A stretch of DNA of 64,000 nucleotides from Crocodylus rhombifer (GCA_038503035.1 JAVSML010000047.1:386972-450971); one strand, 5' to 3'; shown: positions 12,301 to 24,672, counted from the first letter of the stretch. Notes: generated by a model from the letters alone, not told the origin. Program-made: numbers and translations.

Positions 12301-14020
12301 CTCAGTCTGCTGTGCTGCTCACTTCCTAAGGGATGTGTGGGCCGTTATCTTAGAAGATGCGGCAGCTGCCTTGGAGCACAGAAAGTCCTCCCTGTTGGGG
12401 ATGTCCCAATTGTGGATAGTAACCTGTATGGTAGGCCTGGTACCTTTACAGGTTCTCCCCATGTCTCCTGACAGTGGTACTGGGAGCTGCTTTGACATGC
12501 TCCCCTGGAAGGCCTTATATCTGTGGGTGATTTGGGTCCACCATGCCCATGTCCTTGCTACTCATCTCAATACAATGTGGTGGAGGCATGTGGTAGCACT
12601 AGCACTCATGCCAGCCTGCCCTGCCTGGTGCATGCTTTACAAGCCCCTTATTTACAAAAAAAGGTGATCTTCAGTGGCAGTTGTTACATGGGATACTGGC
12701 CACTGGTACTCTTGCCTACCACGTGGACCTGGCTGCATCAACGGCCTGTCCCTTTTGTCCAGGGGAAGTGGAGGAGGGTCTTAACCATGCCTTCCTTGGA
12801 TGCCTCCGGGTGTTGCAGCTGTTTGCTGCTCTCAGTGCTTTGCTTGAGGCACTGGGTTTCCACCTCTCAGAGGCCACCTATTTGTTTTCCTTCCAATACT
12901 GGGCAACCAATGGGGGTATCATAGTTTCATAGTTGGTAGGGTCAGAAGGGACCTGAGCAGATCATCGAGTCCCACCCCCTGCCATGGCAGGAAAGAGTAC
13001 TGGGGTCAAACAACCCAAGCAAGGTGTTTGTCTAGCCTGGTCTTAAAGACCCCCAGGGTAGGAACCAGTACCACTTCTCTTGGAAGTTGGTTCCAGATCC
13101 TAGCCGCCCTAACTGTGAAGTAGCGCCTCCTGATGTCTAATCTGAATCTACGCTCTTCCAGCTTGTGACTGTTATTTCTAGTCACTCCTGGTAGTGCTCG
13201 GGGGAACAGGGACTCCCCCAGTGCCTGCTGGTCCCCTCTGACTAGTTTGTAACAGGTCACTAGATCCCCCCTCAGCCTTCTCTTGTGGAGGCTGAACAGG
13301 TTCAGGTCCCTGAGCCTCTCCTCAGTTTTCAAATCTGCCCTGCTGCCCCCTGATCATGCGAGTGGCCTTCCTCTAGACCCTCTCCATGTTGTTCACATCC
13401 CTCTTGAAGTGCGGTGCCCAGAACTGAATGCAGTACTCCAGCTGTGGCCTGACATAGAGGGGGAGTATCACCTCCTTGGACCTGCTCAAGATGCCCCTGT
13501 GTTTGCATGACAAGGTGTGGTTGGCCTTCTTGACTGTAACCCCCACACTGCTGGCTCATGTTCATCTTGGCATCAGTGATGACTCCAAGATCCTTTTCTG
13601 CCTCTGTACTGATGAGAAGGGAGTTCCCCAGCCTGTAAGTATGGTGCTGGTTCTTCCTCTCCAGGTGCAGCACCTTGCACTTGTCAGTGTTGAATCCCAT
13701 CCTATTCTCATCCGCCCACGCCTGTAAATTGTCTAGGTCCAAATGCAGCCTGTTCCTCCCTTCTAGTGTGATGTGGCGGTCATCTTCCTGGCCAACTTCT
13801 TACTTGGCTAGGCTAAGATGGCCACCCTCAAGAGTTTCAGGAACTGACTTGCTGGGGCCAGCTTAGATGTTGCCCTGCAGCTCTTCCAGTTTTTGGTACG
13901 GATACGCCTCTCACTGGAATTTGAGCACACTGTCCTCCAGCAGATGTTGCCCACCTGCCAGGCACTGTGGGCAATTCAGGGGATGCTCTTTAGTGTCAAG
14001 GGTGGCCATTTAGTCCTTGC
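9355..14020 (+). pseudogene. Tx1-like LINE ORF2 remnant (endonuclease and reverse transcriptase)
   Basis: ORF2 of this family nicks target DNA and reverse-transcribes the element RNA. Endonuclease marks: RLDIAFLQETYTDAANQADW (from about 9392), LLLGGDFNCTVDAH (about 9721-9762) and GLSDHC (about 9988-10005). A coiled, charged linker follows (10176-10380). RT marks: LTLGKAPVIDGLPAKFF (about 10689-10739), VSLDQERSFQWV (about 11080-11115), RQGHPLTGMLY, then the catalytic YADD box at about 11350-11361. The C-terminal part runs to about 12910, is cut by an antisense CR1, and resumes near 13770. Frames change repeatedly and stops are common, so it is a pseudogene. Antisense and alternate-frame open stretches here are by-products. 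Confidence 0.75.
12917..13768 (-). mobile_element. CR1 LINE fragment nested in the Tx1-like ORF2
   Basis: The 3' terminus (TATCATAGTTTCATAG, then GGTAGGGTCAGAAGGGACCT) is at the low-coordinate end, so the copy is on the minus strand. Minus-strand translation of 13332-13006 gives the CR1 ORF2 C-terminus: RLRDLNLFSLHKRRLRGDL, then YFTVRAARIWNQLP. Upstream, 13742-13329 gives LQAWADENRMGFNTDKCKVL and EKDLGVITDAKM, followed by a frameshift. The copy is 5'-truncated at GRNRLHLDLDNL, so the catalytic RT core is absent. On both sides the Tx1-type sequence resumes on the plus strand, so this insertion is younger than the Tx1 copy. It belongs to a different CR1 subfamily from the copies near 50 and 59 kb. 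Confidence 0.85.
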
Positions 14021-14218
14021 TTTGTGATACTGCTAGCCCCTTTCCAGGGTACTGGCAGGGGTCTCAGCAGGCTGATGTTGCACTGGATATTTTTGTTTTT
14101 AGGCTGAAGGCAGGCCTTGTGGGCCCAAACCCCAGGCTCTGTCCTTTGTATTGGAGGGCCCCCCACATGGGCCATATTTTTGTCATTTTGTTGGATTGTT
14201 ACCTACTTTTTTTCCCTT

Positions 14219-14224
14219 AATAAA
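14219..14224 (+). terminator. AATAAA polyadenylation signal of the Tx1-like LINE
   Basis: AATAAA follows a T-rich stretch and precedes an A-rich end (TAAAAAATCAAAAG), as at the 3' end of a polyadenylated LINE. Confidence 0.6.
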
Positions 14225-14252
14225 CGTTTATAAAAAATCAAAAGTCTTTCAG

Positions 14253-17200
14253 TCTGTCTTTCTTTTAATTGTGAAGTGGGAAAGAAATCTGGGCTGTGGT
14301 AAATAATGATTAAATACAATGACAAGGAAGATGCTTCAGATGGAAGAAAATCCTAGTACTTTATTGATTTACAATGATAAGCTTTTCTGAAGGAGGCTGC
14401 ATTGTCGCAAGAGTAGTCATTCGCAGCTGTTTATCGATTCTAATGGGGATTGAAAGGTGATTGAGTGCAGTGACTTTTTGTGCCCTGCTGCTTTTTTCAT
14501 GAATTTTGGGAAAAAGCAATTAAAGGCAATTCTGTTTGCCATAAGCATCTCCTTATGTGGACTGGGCCTCCTAATTACAACACTATAAACTGAGATGGAA
14601 AGCTAATGGTCACCTGACAGCCCAGCATAAGATGAATGCTCATCATTTATGAGGCAGCAGCAATAAAGAGGATGATAAGGTTCTTCAGAACAGGGCTTAA
14701 ATATTAATTTGAGCTGTAAAGCTGCATGAATACTTCAATAAATCTTTTGTTTGTTAATAATCTTTAAGTGTTAAGATGCACTGTAATTTGTTTGTGGTAC
14801 CCAAGGACCTGGAAGTGCACACGGTTAATTGATCAATGAGAGTCTATACCACATTGTGTTATCCTGTCACTGTGATAACTAGGTTGTGTGTATAATCAGT
14901 TCTTTAGTCTGCACAATGCATACACAATTTAATCCTTAAATAGGATTTAGCTTTACTAAATATAGATTGGGACTCTGAAACTGCACTGGCTGTGAGTTTA
15001 TTGCTCAAATATTTTAGTAAACAAGAATAGTTAAGCTCACATCTCTGGGGATGGGGAAAGGTGGTGATAATATGGCTAGAACAGTTGTTCATGGAAATAA
15101 AGAGGTGATATTTAGGGAATTGTTGTGAATTTCAGAACACTATCTAAATATGGAATTGTGAAACTTACTGAGAGGCTTTAATGGTTCTAGGCACATGACC
15201 TATGTGGATTATAGAAATAAAAATGGGATGCAGAGACTGTAACTATGGATTCAAGTGAAACAAAGCTGATATACTGACCTACTTTTCCCCAGGTTAGGAG
15301 GAATTTCAGGCTTGTGTATGCCTCCAGAACCAAGCCATGCTCAGACTTTTCTCTTATTGCCCATCTTGTTCTTAGAGTTTCAGAGAAGTTTAGAATTGAA
15401 TGGATATACAAAATCACCTTTTCACTGTCCAAGCGTGTTTGTGAGGCAGTGAAAAGTCATTGCCCACACCGTTTCTCTCTTTTGGATAACCAGACAACAG
15501 TCTCTGGTAATGTTAATTTGCTACCCTGCAAGAGCACCGAATTCACCTCCTAAGTGATTTTTATAGGTATAAAGATCAGTACATTGGTCTAAGAAGAATG
15601 ATGCTTGTCTATCAGGAAACCTTGTGGCACTCAGAACCCAAATTGTTATGAAGCAGTAACTGTAGACCAGACCTTGCAAACCCTAACTGACAAAAAAAAA
15701 ATCTTTACTTGTGCAAGTCACCTCCTGAAGGCAATGGAATGACATATGGAAAGGCTACCACTGTGGTCTGTACACAGAGAATGTTCTTGGGTTTTCAAAT
15801 CTCCTGCCTCCTCCTTTTGAAATGGGGTCAAGTATCCCACAAGAGGTTCATAAGATTGGGCTTGATGGAGAAGGAGAGAGCAGAAATATATAGGTCATGG
15901 TTAGGTTACCTCAGTCCCATGAATTGGAGCTGTGTTGCTTATTCAGAAGACCTTCTCCCTGCTCAGGAACCTCCTTAGAAAACATTCAGGGACAGCCAAA
16001 GGGATCCCTAGAAGCATGGTGGCAAGGAAGTAGAGGAATGGTGTGGGAGAGGGGAGGAGAAGGTGATGCACTACAGGTTTTATTGTGATGCTTCTATGTT
16101 AACTGTGTTCATGTTATAATATTGGGTGACTTGGTTTAACCCAGTATTTGCACAGAGGCCAGAGGGTTTGGGTTGTGTGCCAGATGAGACTGGATGGACC
16201 TTTAGCATCTGTAGAGCCTTGAATGGCTGTACCATATTACCCAAGAGGTTTCCAGAGGAGACACACATGAGATCGGCAGAGCAGGCTGGAGACAAGCAAC
16301 CTGGCAGCTCCTGGAGAAAAGGATTTGGGAACCGACAAGTGGAATGTCTCTGGGGTAGCTCATGGCTGTGTAGGCTGGAGCAGGGATGAAGGGATTGCTT
16401 CACCCATGTGGAAGGCACAGAGATCCTCTGACTGGGTGGCCTTTGCCCCAGTAAATGCTGTTACTAAAGAAACTGTCTGCTGTGCTGTTTGGAACTGTGG
16501 GTTGCATTGGGTTGTTCCAACGGGACATGGTGTTCTGCTCTCAGGGGTGTAACTGGATGTTTGTTCCTTGAGTTAGGGCCATGGAAGAACAAGGAAGGTG
16601 AGAGACTGAAAGGCTGGGGTCTCAGAGTGGGAAGGAACTTGGGCTCCTGCCTTGTTCTAGAAGGCAAGCCTGGGCTGGCTTCAAGGGGTGCTCTCAGAGT
16701 CCAGTAAAGGCTGTCTGTGATGGGAAGGCAGAGGGGATGGGCAAGGAGAGAAGAGGGAAAGGCCCAAGAGCCAGTGTGCTGGCATGTGATTTTTATGTGG
16801 AGCATAGGAATCCATGAGCCTTGATGGGTTTGTGCTATGGCTTTTTTCCAATGGGACAAATCTTGGCACAGTTATGACGATCCAGAAGCATCATGCGTTG
16901 GGGGGGGGTGGAAATTATTCCTGCCTATTCCTTGAGTTTTATCCAATGGATTTTTTCAAGTGTCCATTACTGATAGGTGTTTACTCTCTTGAGTAAGGAT
17001 TTGCTAGGGATTATAATGGCTGTTGCTGTGTTGCTTTTCTTTGTACTTTCATATGCAGCAGTATGAAGGGCTCTCTCAGATGCTCTGGTTAATCTGGCAA
17101 TGCCAGGGTTTTGCTATCAGAGCAACTATTTAGCTAGAAGTGTCCTATTTTTGCTTTGCAGATGGTAGCCCATTTATTATGAGGCAAAGTATGCTGCAGA

Positions 17201-17529
17201 TGGCTGTGACAGGCTGACATCTCCCAGTGTGGTTGCAGGAGTGGCAATGCTCAGTGTTAAATAGTACTTTAGAAAATAAAAAAGAAGTGCTGCCCAAAAA
17301 GACAGTGTCATGACTGCAGCCTGAATTATTAGCTGGTATGAATAAGTGGAACTCCAATGACTTGATTTACACCTGCTGAGAGTCTGATCCTGTATTGTGT
17401 ATGGAGGTACTTCACTTCTTGGAGGAAACTTTTAAATGAGGGGCGTACTGCCTCTTTAGCGAATACTATGGTGAGCACCTGTCTATGCTAGATTTTTATG
17501 AGCACAGCTGCCAGGGGTGCAGAGGTGTC
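14253..17529. other. Mostly unique sequence; part may be conserved non-coding
   Basis: I recognise no gene or repeat family. The part at about 14480-14760 is AT-rich with balanced composition, many TAAT-type homeodomain-like sites and no simple repeats, a texture typical of conserved non-coding DNA. That can only be settled by alignment. A G run lies at 16901-16909. Confidence 0.3.
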
Positions 17530-17945
17530 ATTCCAGATGATATAGGTGGGCTAGTTTAGAGAGGCATGAGCCTTTGCAGGCCATAGCCCACTTTGTCAGG
17601 TGCTAGGAATGGACATTGCCAGGTTCTCCCTCAAAAGAACACACAGTGGCACATACTGGCTAACGGAGCACAGCTCCTTCTCATGGCAGAGGGGATTAAT
17701 TAGAAGGTTCTGGAGTCTCTGGCTGTTTTCACAAACAAATCTACACTTGGAGCAGCGTAACTGGAGAGTAGTGTTAGTTAAAGGTGATAAATGGACTTTA
17801 GAGTGACGGGAAATCCCAGGTCATACAAACACAAACACAAATGCAGTTGCATTGATGTAAACAGGAAATATTGTTTTGTCTACACATGCCCTAAGGTGCC
17901 ACCCTTCCCTACATTCTGCCTGACTTCAGACTAACATAGCTAACT
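17530..17945. mobile_element. Decayed Penelope-like repeat pieces
   Basis: On the minus strand 17610-17545 reads CTGACAAAGTGGGCTATGGC, then CAAAGGCTCATGCC. This is a damaged form of a widespread reptile repeat unit with the layout CTGACGAA, GTGGG stem, CCCAC, GAAAGCT. At 17893-17945 the plus strand reads CTAAGGTGCCACC, then CAGACTAACATAGCTAAC, the other end of the same unit type. The two pieces face each other. The sequence between, including TTTGTCTACACATGCCCTA at about 17875, may come from a separate DNA transposon. The family call rests on memory of the repeat and is not proven here. Confidence 0.4.
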
Positions 17946-18340
17946 ACATATGTGTTTATAGCAGGTGACTAGTAAAGACCCTAATGTGGATTCACCAATA
18001 CCAGAAAAAACAATGCTTTCATTCTCAGTTTGTTTAGGTTTTTGGCGGGGTTCTTAGGGGGATGAAATAACCTTTACTGGAACAAAAAACAGCCTTGCTG
18101 TTATGCCTGTATAATGTACTGGTGTAATATACACTGGTAAGTAATCTTTTTGTGTCTCAAGGTTGTCCCCTTGAGCTCCTTAGGAATGATTTTATATGCC
18201 CCACATTGAAAACATAGAAATGAATTTTATCTTAAAATTTAGCTTTAAAATGCATACTGTGGGGCAGTTGGGATACTCCAGTGTCCCTTTAAAAACAAGA
18301 AAAAATATTTAAAAAATCCTCACCAAACAAAAAACCCCAT
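17946..18340. other. Unassigned sequence
   Basis: I see no gene or clear repeat. It is A-rich near 18296-18335. Confidence 0.3.
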
Positions 18341-20187
18341 GGGCGCATTCATATATATAAACTTGTGCATTTGCAGCAGCTCAAATAGAAGCGGTTCAAA
18401 TGTGAGCCAGGACTTTTTGCCTCTGCGCACATGCTCAGACATGCACTTTGTTGTGGAGCAAATTGTGCCACTTGGGGTACAATAACCCTGCCTGGCTCCT
18501 CCCAGATCTACAGCCAGGGGGAGCTAGAGCCCAAGGCCAGCACCTGTGCTGTCCCCAGCAGTATAAAAAGCTGCCCTGGCCTGGCCACAGCAGTACAAAA
18601 AGCTGCCCTGGCAAGTAGCTCAGGACTACTTGCTCTCAGGAGCTTCTGGGGCCCAGCCAAATGGTACCTGGAGGACACTACCCCATGTGCCAGCTGGACT
18701 GCTGAAGCAGCCCTGAGAGTTCCCTGCACCCTTTACGCATTGCAGCAGTCTGGCAGTGGGGGCTGCTGCCTGGCTGTGATCTGCTGTGCACCTGCCAGAA
18801 CCGGATGGGGGCTGCACAGCCAGTAGAGGCATCTGCCCTTTTGGAAGATGTTCCGGGTGTGGTGGCCTGCTTTGAACTTTCAAAGCATGTCCTCCTGGCC
18901 CCATTAGTCAGGAGGTCAGCCACAGCCAGCTGGGTCCAAGGTGCCAGCTCTGAGTAGGCAGGGTCCTGCCACTGGCTTCCCTGGCAGGAATTCTGGTGGT
19001 TCTTATTGGAAAATTGAAAAATACCTGATTTAAAAAAAAAAAAAAATGTGAAAGTCATTTTGTAAAATACCCCAAAATCCATGTTCCTCCACAATTAAAA
19101 CAAAAGACGACTATAAACAGAGGGAGAGAGAGTGAGACAGAGAGACAGCGATCAGTTGGGCAAAGTTTTATTGATATAGCTACAGTTTTAAAGCACTGGT
19201 TGTTGAGGGGCTATGGACCCAGTGGGGGCTATGGCCCCCCAACAAGGGCCAAATGACCCCCACAGGGGCTACTACCCCCCTGCTAGGCCTTCATGCCCCA
19301 CCTGGCCCCATTCCCTGCCAGCTGCTGCAGCCCCCCTCAATGGCTGCCCCCCAACCCCAGGCATGGTCACTTAAAAAACCCCCCAACCCCTCCCAAACAC
19401 TGGAAAAAGAAAGCCTCTACTTACCTTAGAAGCAGGGGCTGGGGGGCCTCTGGGGCCTCCTGGAAGAGCCCTCCCCCACCCGGGCAGCAGTGGGGAGCAG
19501 GAGGGTCCAGGATGGGGCCGCTAGGGCTGTCACCCTGCCTCACAATTTGTGGGTGGGGCCCCAGTGAGCCAGACAGCAGCTACAACTGCCGGTAAGTGCT
19601 GGGATTTTTTTGTATTTTTTTTTTTTTTTTAACTTTGCCAGTGCCGGGAGGGGCGGGGGGTAGGGGCCTTTGTGGGGGATGGGACCTGGCATGGCAGGGT
19701 TCAGGGGGGCAGGCAGGGGGTGGGGCTGGGCAGAGCAGGGGGTTGGGGGTTGGGGGAGTGGGCAGGGCAGGCTTTCTTTGAGATTACCGTATGTCCTGCA
19801 GTGGCCCTTAGTCCTCTTCCCCCCCTCCTCCAGCCCCCCTGACTCCTAACTTACAGCACTGGAGCCCTGGTGCTGAACATACAGCCACGTGTTCAGCACC
19901 AGGGCGAAGGCCCAATCATAGAGATGCTCTGGCAGCCAGAGCATGTCTGTGGAGGACCCAGCCTCTGGTTGCCTCAGGGCATGGTCCAGGACCATGCCCC
20001 AACCCACTTTTTTTAACTTCATTTTTTTTTTAATTTTTCTTTTTTTTTTTTTTAATTTTTCTAATTTTATCCCCATGCTGCAACATTATTTTTGTGCCCA
20101 CACTTGCCTTTTGTGCAATTTCAAAGGGGTTTGAGAAGGGGTTTGAGATGGGGAAAGAGGTACGTGTGCACTTGTCTGGATGTACCC
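18341..20187. repeat. GC-rich composite repeat block, possible DNA transposon
   Basis: The left edge GGGCGCATTCATA (from 18341) and the reverse complement of the right edge GGGTACATCCAGA (ending 20187) are similar, which hints at terminal inverted repeats. Inside are low-complexity GC-rich runs (19196-19560), a G-rich stretch (19640-19760) and a T-rich stretch (20010-20065). Open frames on both strands here come from biased composition and resemble no protein. It could equally be two or three unrelated repeats side by side. Confidence 0.3.
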
Positions 20188-23100
20188 TATAAGTTTTCTT
20201 AGGTCTTCACAAAGCTTACTTCAAATACAAGATGTCTGTCGAGATGGGGGGGGGGGTGTTGTGCATATCTAGGGGAATTTTCTTTCTTTTTTTTAAAGGC
20301 ACATCTTTTTTCCCCTGCTATTGTCTCCAAGTTGCCATATTACTAATGTGTGATGAGCAGAAAGTGAAACTCATTAGAAACTTATTATTAACATTTGTTT
20401 ATAATAAATTGGCTGGCTTAGTAACACAGTGAAGTTGTGGAGATATAGTATGATGAGTAGAACTGGAGAGAACAGATTGATGATGGAGCTGAGGTTCAAG
20501 AAAACAGTCCTAGGGCTGGTGACTGAGACACAAAAGAGGTAAGTCTCAGCATTTAGTACAGGCCTCTCAGCATATTTTATAAAGCTCTGTTTCTCATGAC
20601 CTGTTTGATGTCCTCTTTATTGCTGATCACTCAGAAAACACCCAGTACTGCTAAAACTAAGCATTCAAAATTTGCAATCCAACCCCTCCCTCTCTTTCCT
20701 TCTTCCTGCCCTGACGCATGAAATCGTGAAGTTTTAAATACAAGGCTCTTGGAATTCATTTCATTTGAATTTTCAGCATTTTAGTAGTATCTTCAAGCTT
20801 AGGTCTGTAGCATTGAGAGATGATGCACCTATTTTAAAATGAAAAATGAAATTAGGGTAAAGTTGTGTGACTCCAGAGTCCAGGAATTTGAGGACAGCTG
20901 GGACTCTGGGGAAGGAAGGAATGAAGAGGGTCGAGGGATGATATTGCAAAACTGGATTCCTTAGTGCTTTCTTTGAGATTGCCATATGTCGTGCAGTGTC
21001 ATGTCTTGCTGACCTTGTTCTGTAGCAGCCTTTAATGATGCTGCTGACTACACTATGGGGAAAAAGGTTTAAAAGGGAAGGCTCACTGAGATATTTAGGT
21101 TTCCAAAGAAAAGGCCAGGTTTTGAAAAGTTCAGAGCATCCAGAAGTTCCTATTGAAATCAACTGAAAACAGCAATTTGCTTGCCACCCAGACAGTTCCT
21201 TTGCTGGAATGCCAAGAGCCTGGCTTGTCTTTTGGGAGGGTCTGTGGGGTACTTAGCACATATGAAAGTCAGTTCACTTAGGCAATCTTAGGCACACTTG
21301 CTTTTGAAAATTGTGGCTGGTGTCTCCCTTTGTCTCTTTCCTTCCATGCATTCTTTCTAATTTTTCTTCCTGCTGCTAATGGTTTTGAAGATGGGTATTC
21401 AATAGCTGCTGCTACTAGTATTATCCCTGGTGGATAGGTGTAGATGGAGTAGGCTAATATATATTGTACACTCAGCTAACACCTTCTACTTAAGCTGCAC
21501 TGTGAGAGATGAGCAAAACCTCTGATTTTTTTCCACTGTGTAAGTACTACATTCATGTAGGAAAACCAATATTTTTTGATCCAAGGCACAATTTCTTCAA
21601 ATGAACAAAGGTGTTTGGTGCCTTCTTGCTTGTTTGCTTGTAATAAAAATAATAAATCTCTGTCTTCTTGCTAAACTGTGTTTTGGTGAATTGCCCTCTG
21701 GTGGAAATTTTACTTGGATTTTTTTATTATTGTCAACCCCCACCCCCCAACTTTTCATAGTGAAATATGCTATTTTTTGGCTAGAAAAGAATCTTCCCTC
21801 ACCCAATCCTCATGTCCAACATTCTGTTATTTGATGTGGCTGCAATAAACATTGATTTCTTGTTTTCTTATTGGTTGACTGAGACTTTCACTCTGTATGA
21901 GCTTTCTGAACAAGAGAAGGGTAGAAAAACAAAGTCCTGCTTGCTCCGTGTGAGCATTGACTGCTCTATAGTGCACCTTTTAAAGATAAAATTCTATTAT
22001 GGGTGAATCTTTTTCCCCTCTGTCATGCTGGGTGCTGTTTAACTTCTGCCTCTACTCTAGAAATCCCTGTATTTCCTTGGTGCTGCATGCATATAATGAC
22101 CATTACTTTTTTTGTCCTTTGGGATCAAAGGCCATATACAGTGCCAGTACCATACAGGACATTTATTTTGAATAGAAAGAGTTGGATTAAAAGAAGTCCT
22201 GAGGATGAGAAGCTGTAATGTGCTCAGAATAGTATAATTTGTATATCCCGGGGGGAAAGATTCAAGAAGGCCCCATGTCTCCATCAGAATTTATAGCTAT
22301 GAAAGGAAAGAATGAGACTGAACAGATTTGAATGAGCATTGCCAAACAAACCCAAAAACTGAATATCTGGGGTACTTTGAGCTGAAAGGGGGCAAAGTTG
22401 CATATATTAAAACTTCCATCCAGAATACATAAGAATCCACAGAAAAGTAAACTGCAGTCTCTCATATGGGTCTGGATTACTACTTCTACCTCTGCTGTCT
22501 ATTATTATTTATTCTGCAACCTGTTTAGACAAGCATTTTCAAAGAAGTTGGCTGCCTAAAGTTAAATACCTTTGGAGATACTTCAGTAAAGATGGCCTAA
22601 ATTTTTGAAATACTCACCTGCAGCTCTTATTAGGAACCGTTAAGGGTTTTGTGACAATATACTCGGAAGGATATTTTTCTCTTTAAAAATAATACTTTAC
22701 TTTTTACATTTAGGAGCTATTAGTCTTAAGTTATAGTGGCATATACTGAAAAATTACTCTCTTATTGAAGTTAATGTCTTGTTATTCTTCACAATAACAA
22801 TAATATTGGAAAGGATAGCTGTTGTAGAAATAACATTTTTAGCAAATATAATAATAATGCTCTTACCTGATATGCCTCAGATCCTGTGTAATGTTATACA
22901 AAAATAAATGTATTCAGCTATTTGCATTGAGTGCCTTGTTGAAGGACTATAGCTTGTAATTTTTTTTAAATCTGTGAATGAAATATTGGTGTATTATGGG
23001 TTTCTTTTAAAATTCACAATGCAACAATGTACTTTTATCTGTAATCTGCTTGTTCATTTCCTATCTTATTATTTTTTAATAAAATACAAAAGTGGCCTGA

Positions 23101-23546
23101 AGCTTCAGTCTAAACTGTACATTTTTTATATAGGATTTCTGAAAAGCACTCATCTACCCTGTTGGAGGTGGACCCCTTCTTTTGCATTCCTCCTAGAATT
23201 TTACAGGCTTCAGTGTTCTCATTCACAAGCATCTTTTATACAAAAAAAAATGAATAGGCATATAATTTTCTGTGCTTTTAGCATGTTTGGTCAAGGAACA
23301 TTATATATATGAAGTGTTTACTTTTTCCCTGTCCCAAGCCAACCCCAACAGGTGGCTAGGGAGGGTGAGCGAGCGGGCACCTCATATTTTGTCATATTTT
23401 GTCAGTTGAGGTTTCACTGTTATACGAGTACAAGTGTATTTAATCTTTGATTTCCACTGCATACATGACAATGTTCTTTCATGAATAGTTAATTGTGTTT
23501 ATCCCTGTTGATGTGCTGTATTTACCTGTGTTTGCTTATACCTGTG
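20188..23546. other. Mostly unique AT-rich sequence
   Basis: A run of 11 G is at 20246-20256. A 33-nt block at 20966-20998 is a near copy of 19771-19803. Nothing else could be assigned; the open frames are short and unlike known proteins. Confidence 0.35.
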
Positions 23547-24672
23547 GTTCCTGCTAAGCTGTGCACGTGCGTGACCACGCACAAAAAAAATCTTTTTGTG
23601 CAGTAACTTTTTAATGCCATGCACCTGTCCAGAGAGGAGCTGGGCTGTGGCAACTTGTAAACTTTGAGTGAGGAGCACGGTGGAGGCACTGGGGCCAGTG
23701 TGGGACACTTACTGGAGGTAAGCTCCTCACTCCTCTGCTCCAGAGAGCTTCACCCCAAGCCCCGCACCATGTGCCTCCTTGCTCCCCAAGGCAAGGCATC
23801 AGCACCATGTGCCTCCTTGCTCCCCAAGGCTGGGGCTGGGGCTGGGGCAGAACCAGACACCAAGCAGGCTCTGGGGAACTTCTCTGCTCTCCAGCCCCTT
23901 CTGGTGAGCTACTCTAACCCCTCACACATCATAACCACAGAACACTTTATGAAAACAGGATCAAACATACCATTTGGTGTGCCACAGGGTAGATAAGGAC
24001 ACGACTAATCCTGCCTGTGTATTGGCAGACAAGTTATTAGGTTAACATATGCTCATATGACCCCAGGAATTTCCATTGCTACATAGGAAGATAACCCCCA
24101 CAAGTCTTTGCCAGCTTGACTTGGGAGAAAAAAATTGTTCTTAACCCCAAATCAATGGTTGATTTAACCCTTAGTGGAAGAACACAATGCTCTAGCCAGA
24201 TGCCTGAAATGCTGTAAAGTGCATGTAGCTGCTACAGTTAAAACTCCCATTTTATCTATGGTTAATCTCTGATATTTCAGAGGGAAGAAGAATGGAAGGG
24301 AAGGGGGAAAAGGAAATCCTCATAAACCAATAAAACATCCATGGGGGAGGGAGGGGGGCAGAATCCTGCCTGGTTCCTACAAATGACAAACAGAAGCACT
24401 GAAGCATGGAGGTACCAGAATTGGGCAAAAATTACCCGCACCTTATAGATGAGAGAGGGCAGGTTGGCAGATTAACCAAACCACAGTATGATTCAGATCA
24501 GAACATCAGTGAATTGAAACTGATCCATTGAGATCCTCTTGGCCAACTATACAGTATGCATATGTATATGTGCACATGTGTATGTGAGTATACTCAGGAA
24601 TGGGCCAAAGCAGCACGCTCACAGATCAAAGTGGTGTTCTCGCAGATTGCTACACCTCAGAGGGAACATTGC
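23547..24672. mobile_element. Probable non-autonomous DNA transposon
   Basis: The left edge GTTCCTGCTAAGCTG is related to the reverse complement of the right edge (GTTCCCTCTGAGGTG, from CACCTCAGAGGGAAC ending near 24670). Just inside the left edge is a GTGCGTG/CACGCAC foldback and a CACAAAAA/TTTTTGTG foldback. This terminal pattern is one I associate with amniote DNA transposons. No transposase fragment is visible and no target-site duplication could be fixed. Confidence 0.4.

Larger units (their letters stand above)
7041..14244 (+). mobile_element. Tx1-clade (L1-like) LINE, near full length, decayed
   Basis: The order is that of a Tx1-type non-LTR retrotransposon: pyrimidine-rich 5' region (7080-7500), ORF1 remnant (about 7690-9185), ORF2 remnant with endonuclease and reverse transcriptase (about 9355-14020), and a 3' region with AATAAA at 14219-14224 followed by an A-rich tail. 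The RT block RQGHPLTGMLYALFIEP (about 11217-11270) and TAYADDATVLI (about 11344-11378) resemble Tx1 rather than CR1 or mammalian L1. Many stops and frameshifts make it inactive. A CR1 at about 12917-13768 interrupts ORF2. TCTTTCAG at 7033-7040 and 14245-14252 may be an 8-bp target-site duplication, but it is pyrimidine-rich and could be chance. The 5' boundary is therefore approximate. Confidence 0.75.

Noticed and set aside
17875..17894. TTTGTCTACACATGCCCTA as the end of the same family as 46395
   Set aside because: Only the terminal 14 or so bases are similar and in an unexpected orientation; no partner end was found.
18431..19595. Several overlapping open frames on both strands
   Set aside because: They come from GC-rich low-complexity sequence with few stop codons; no domain, repeat-encoded or host, is visible.
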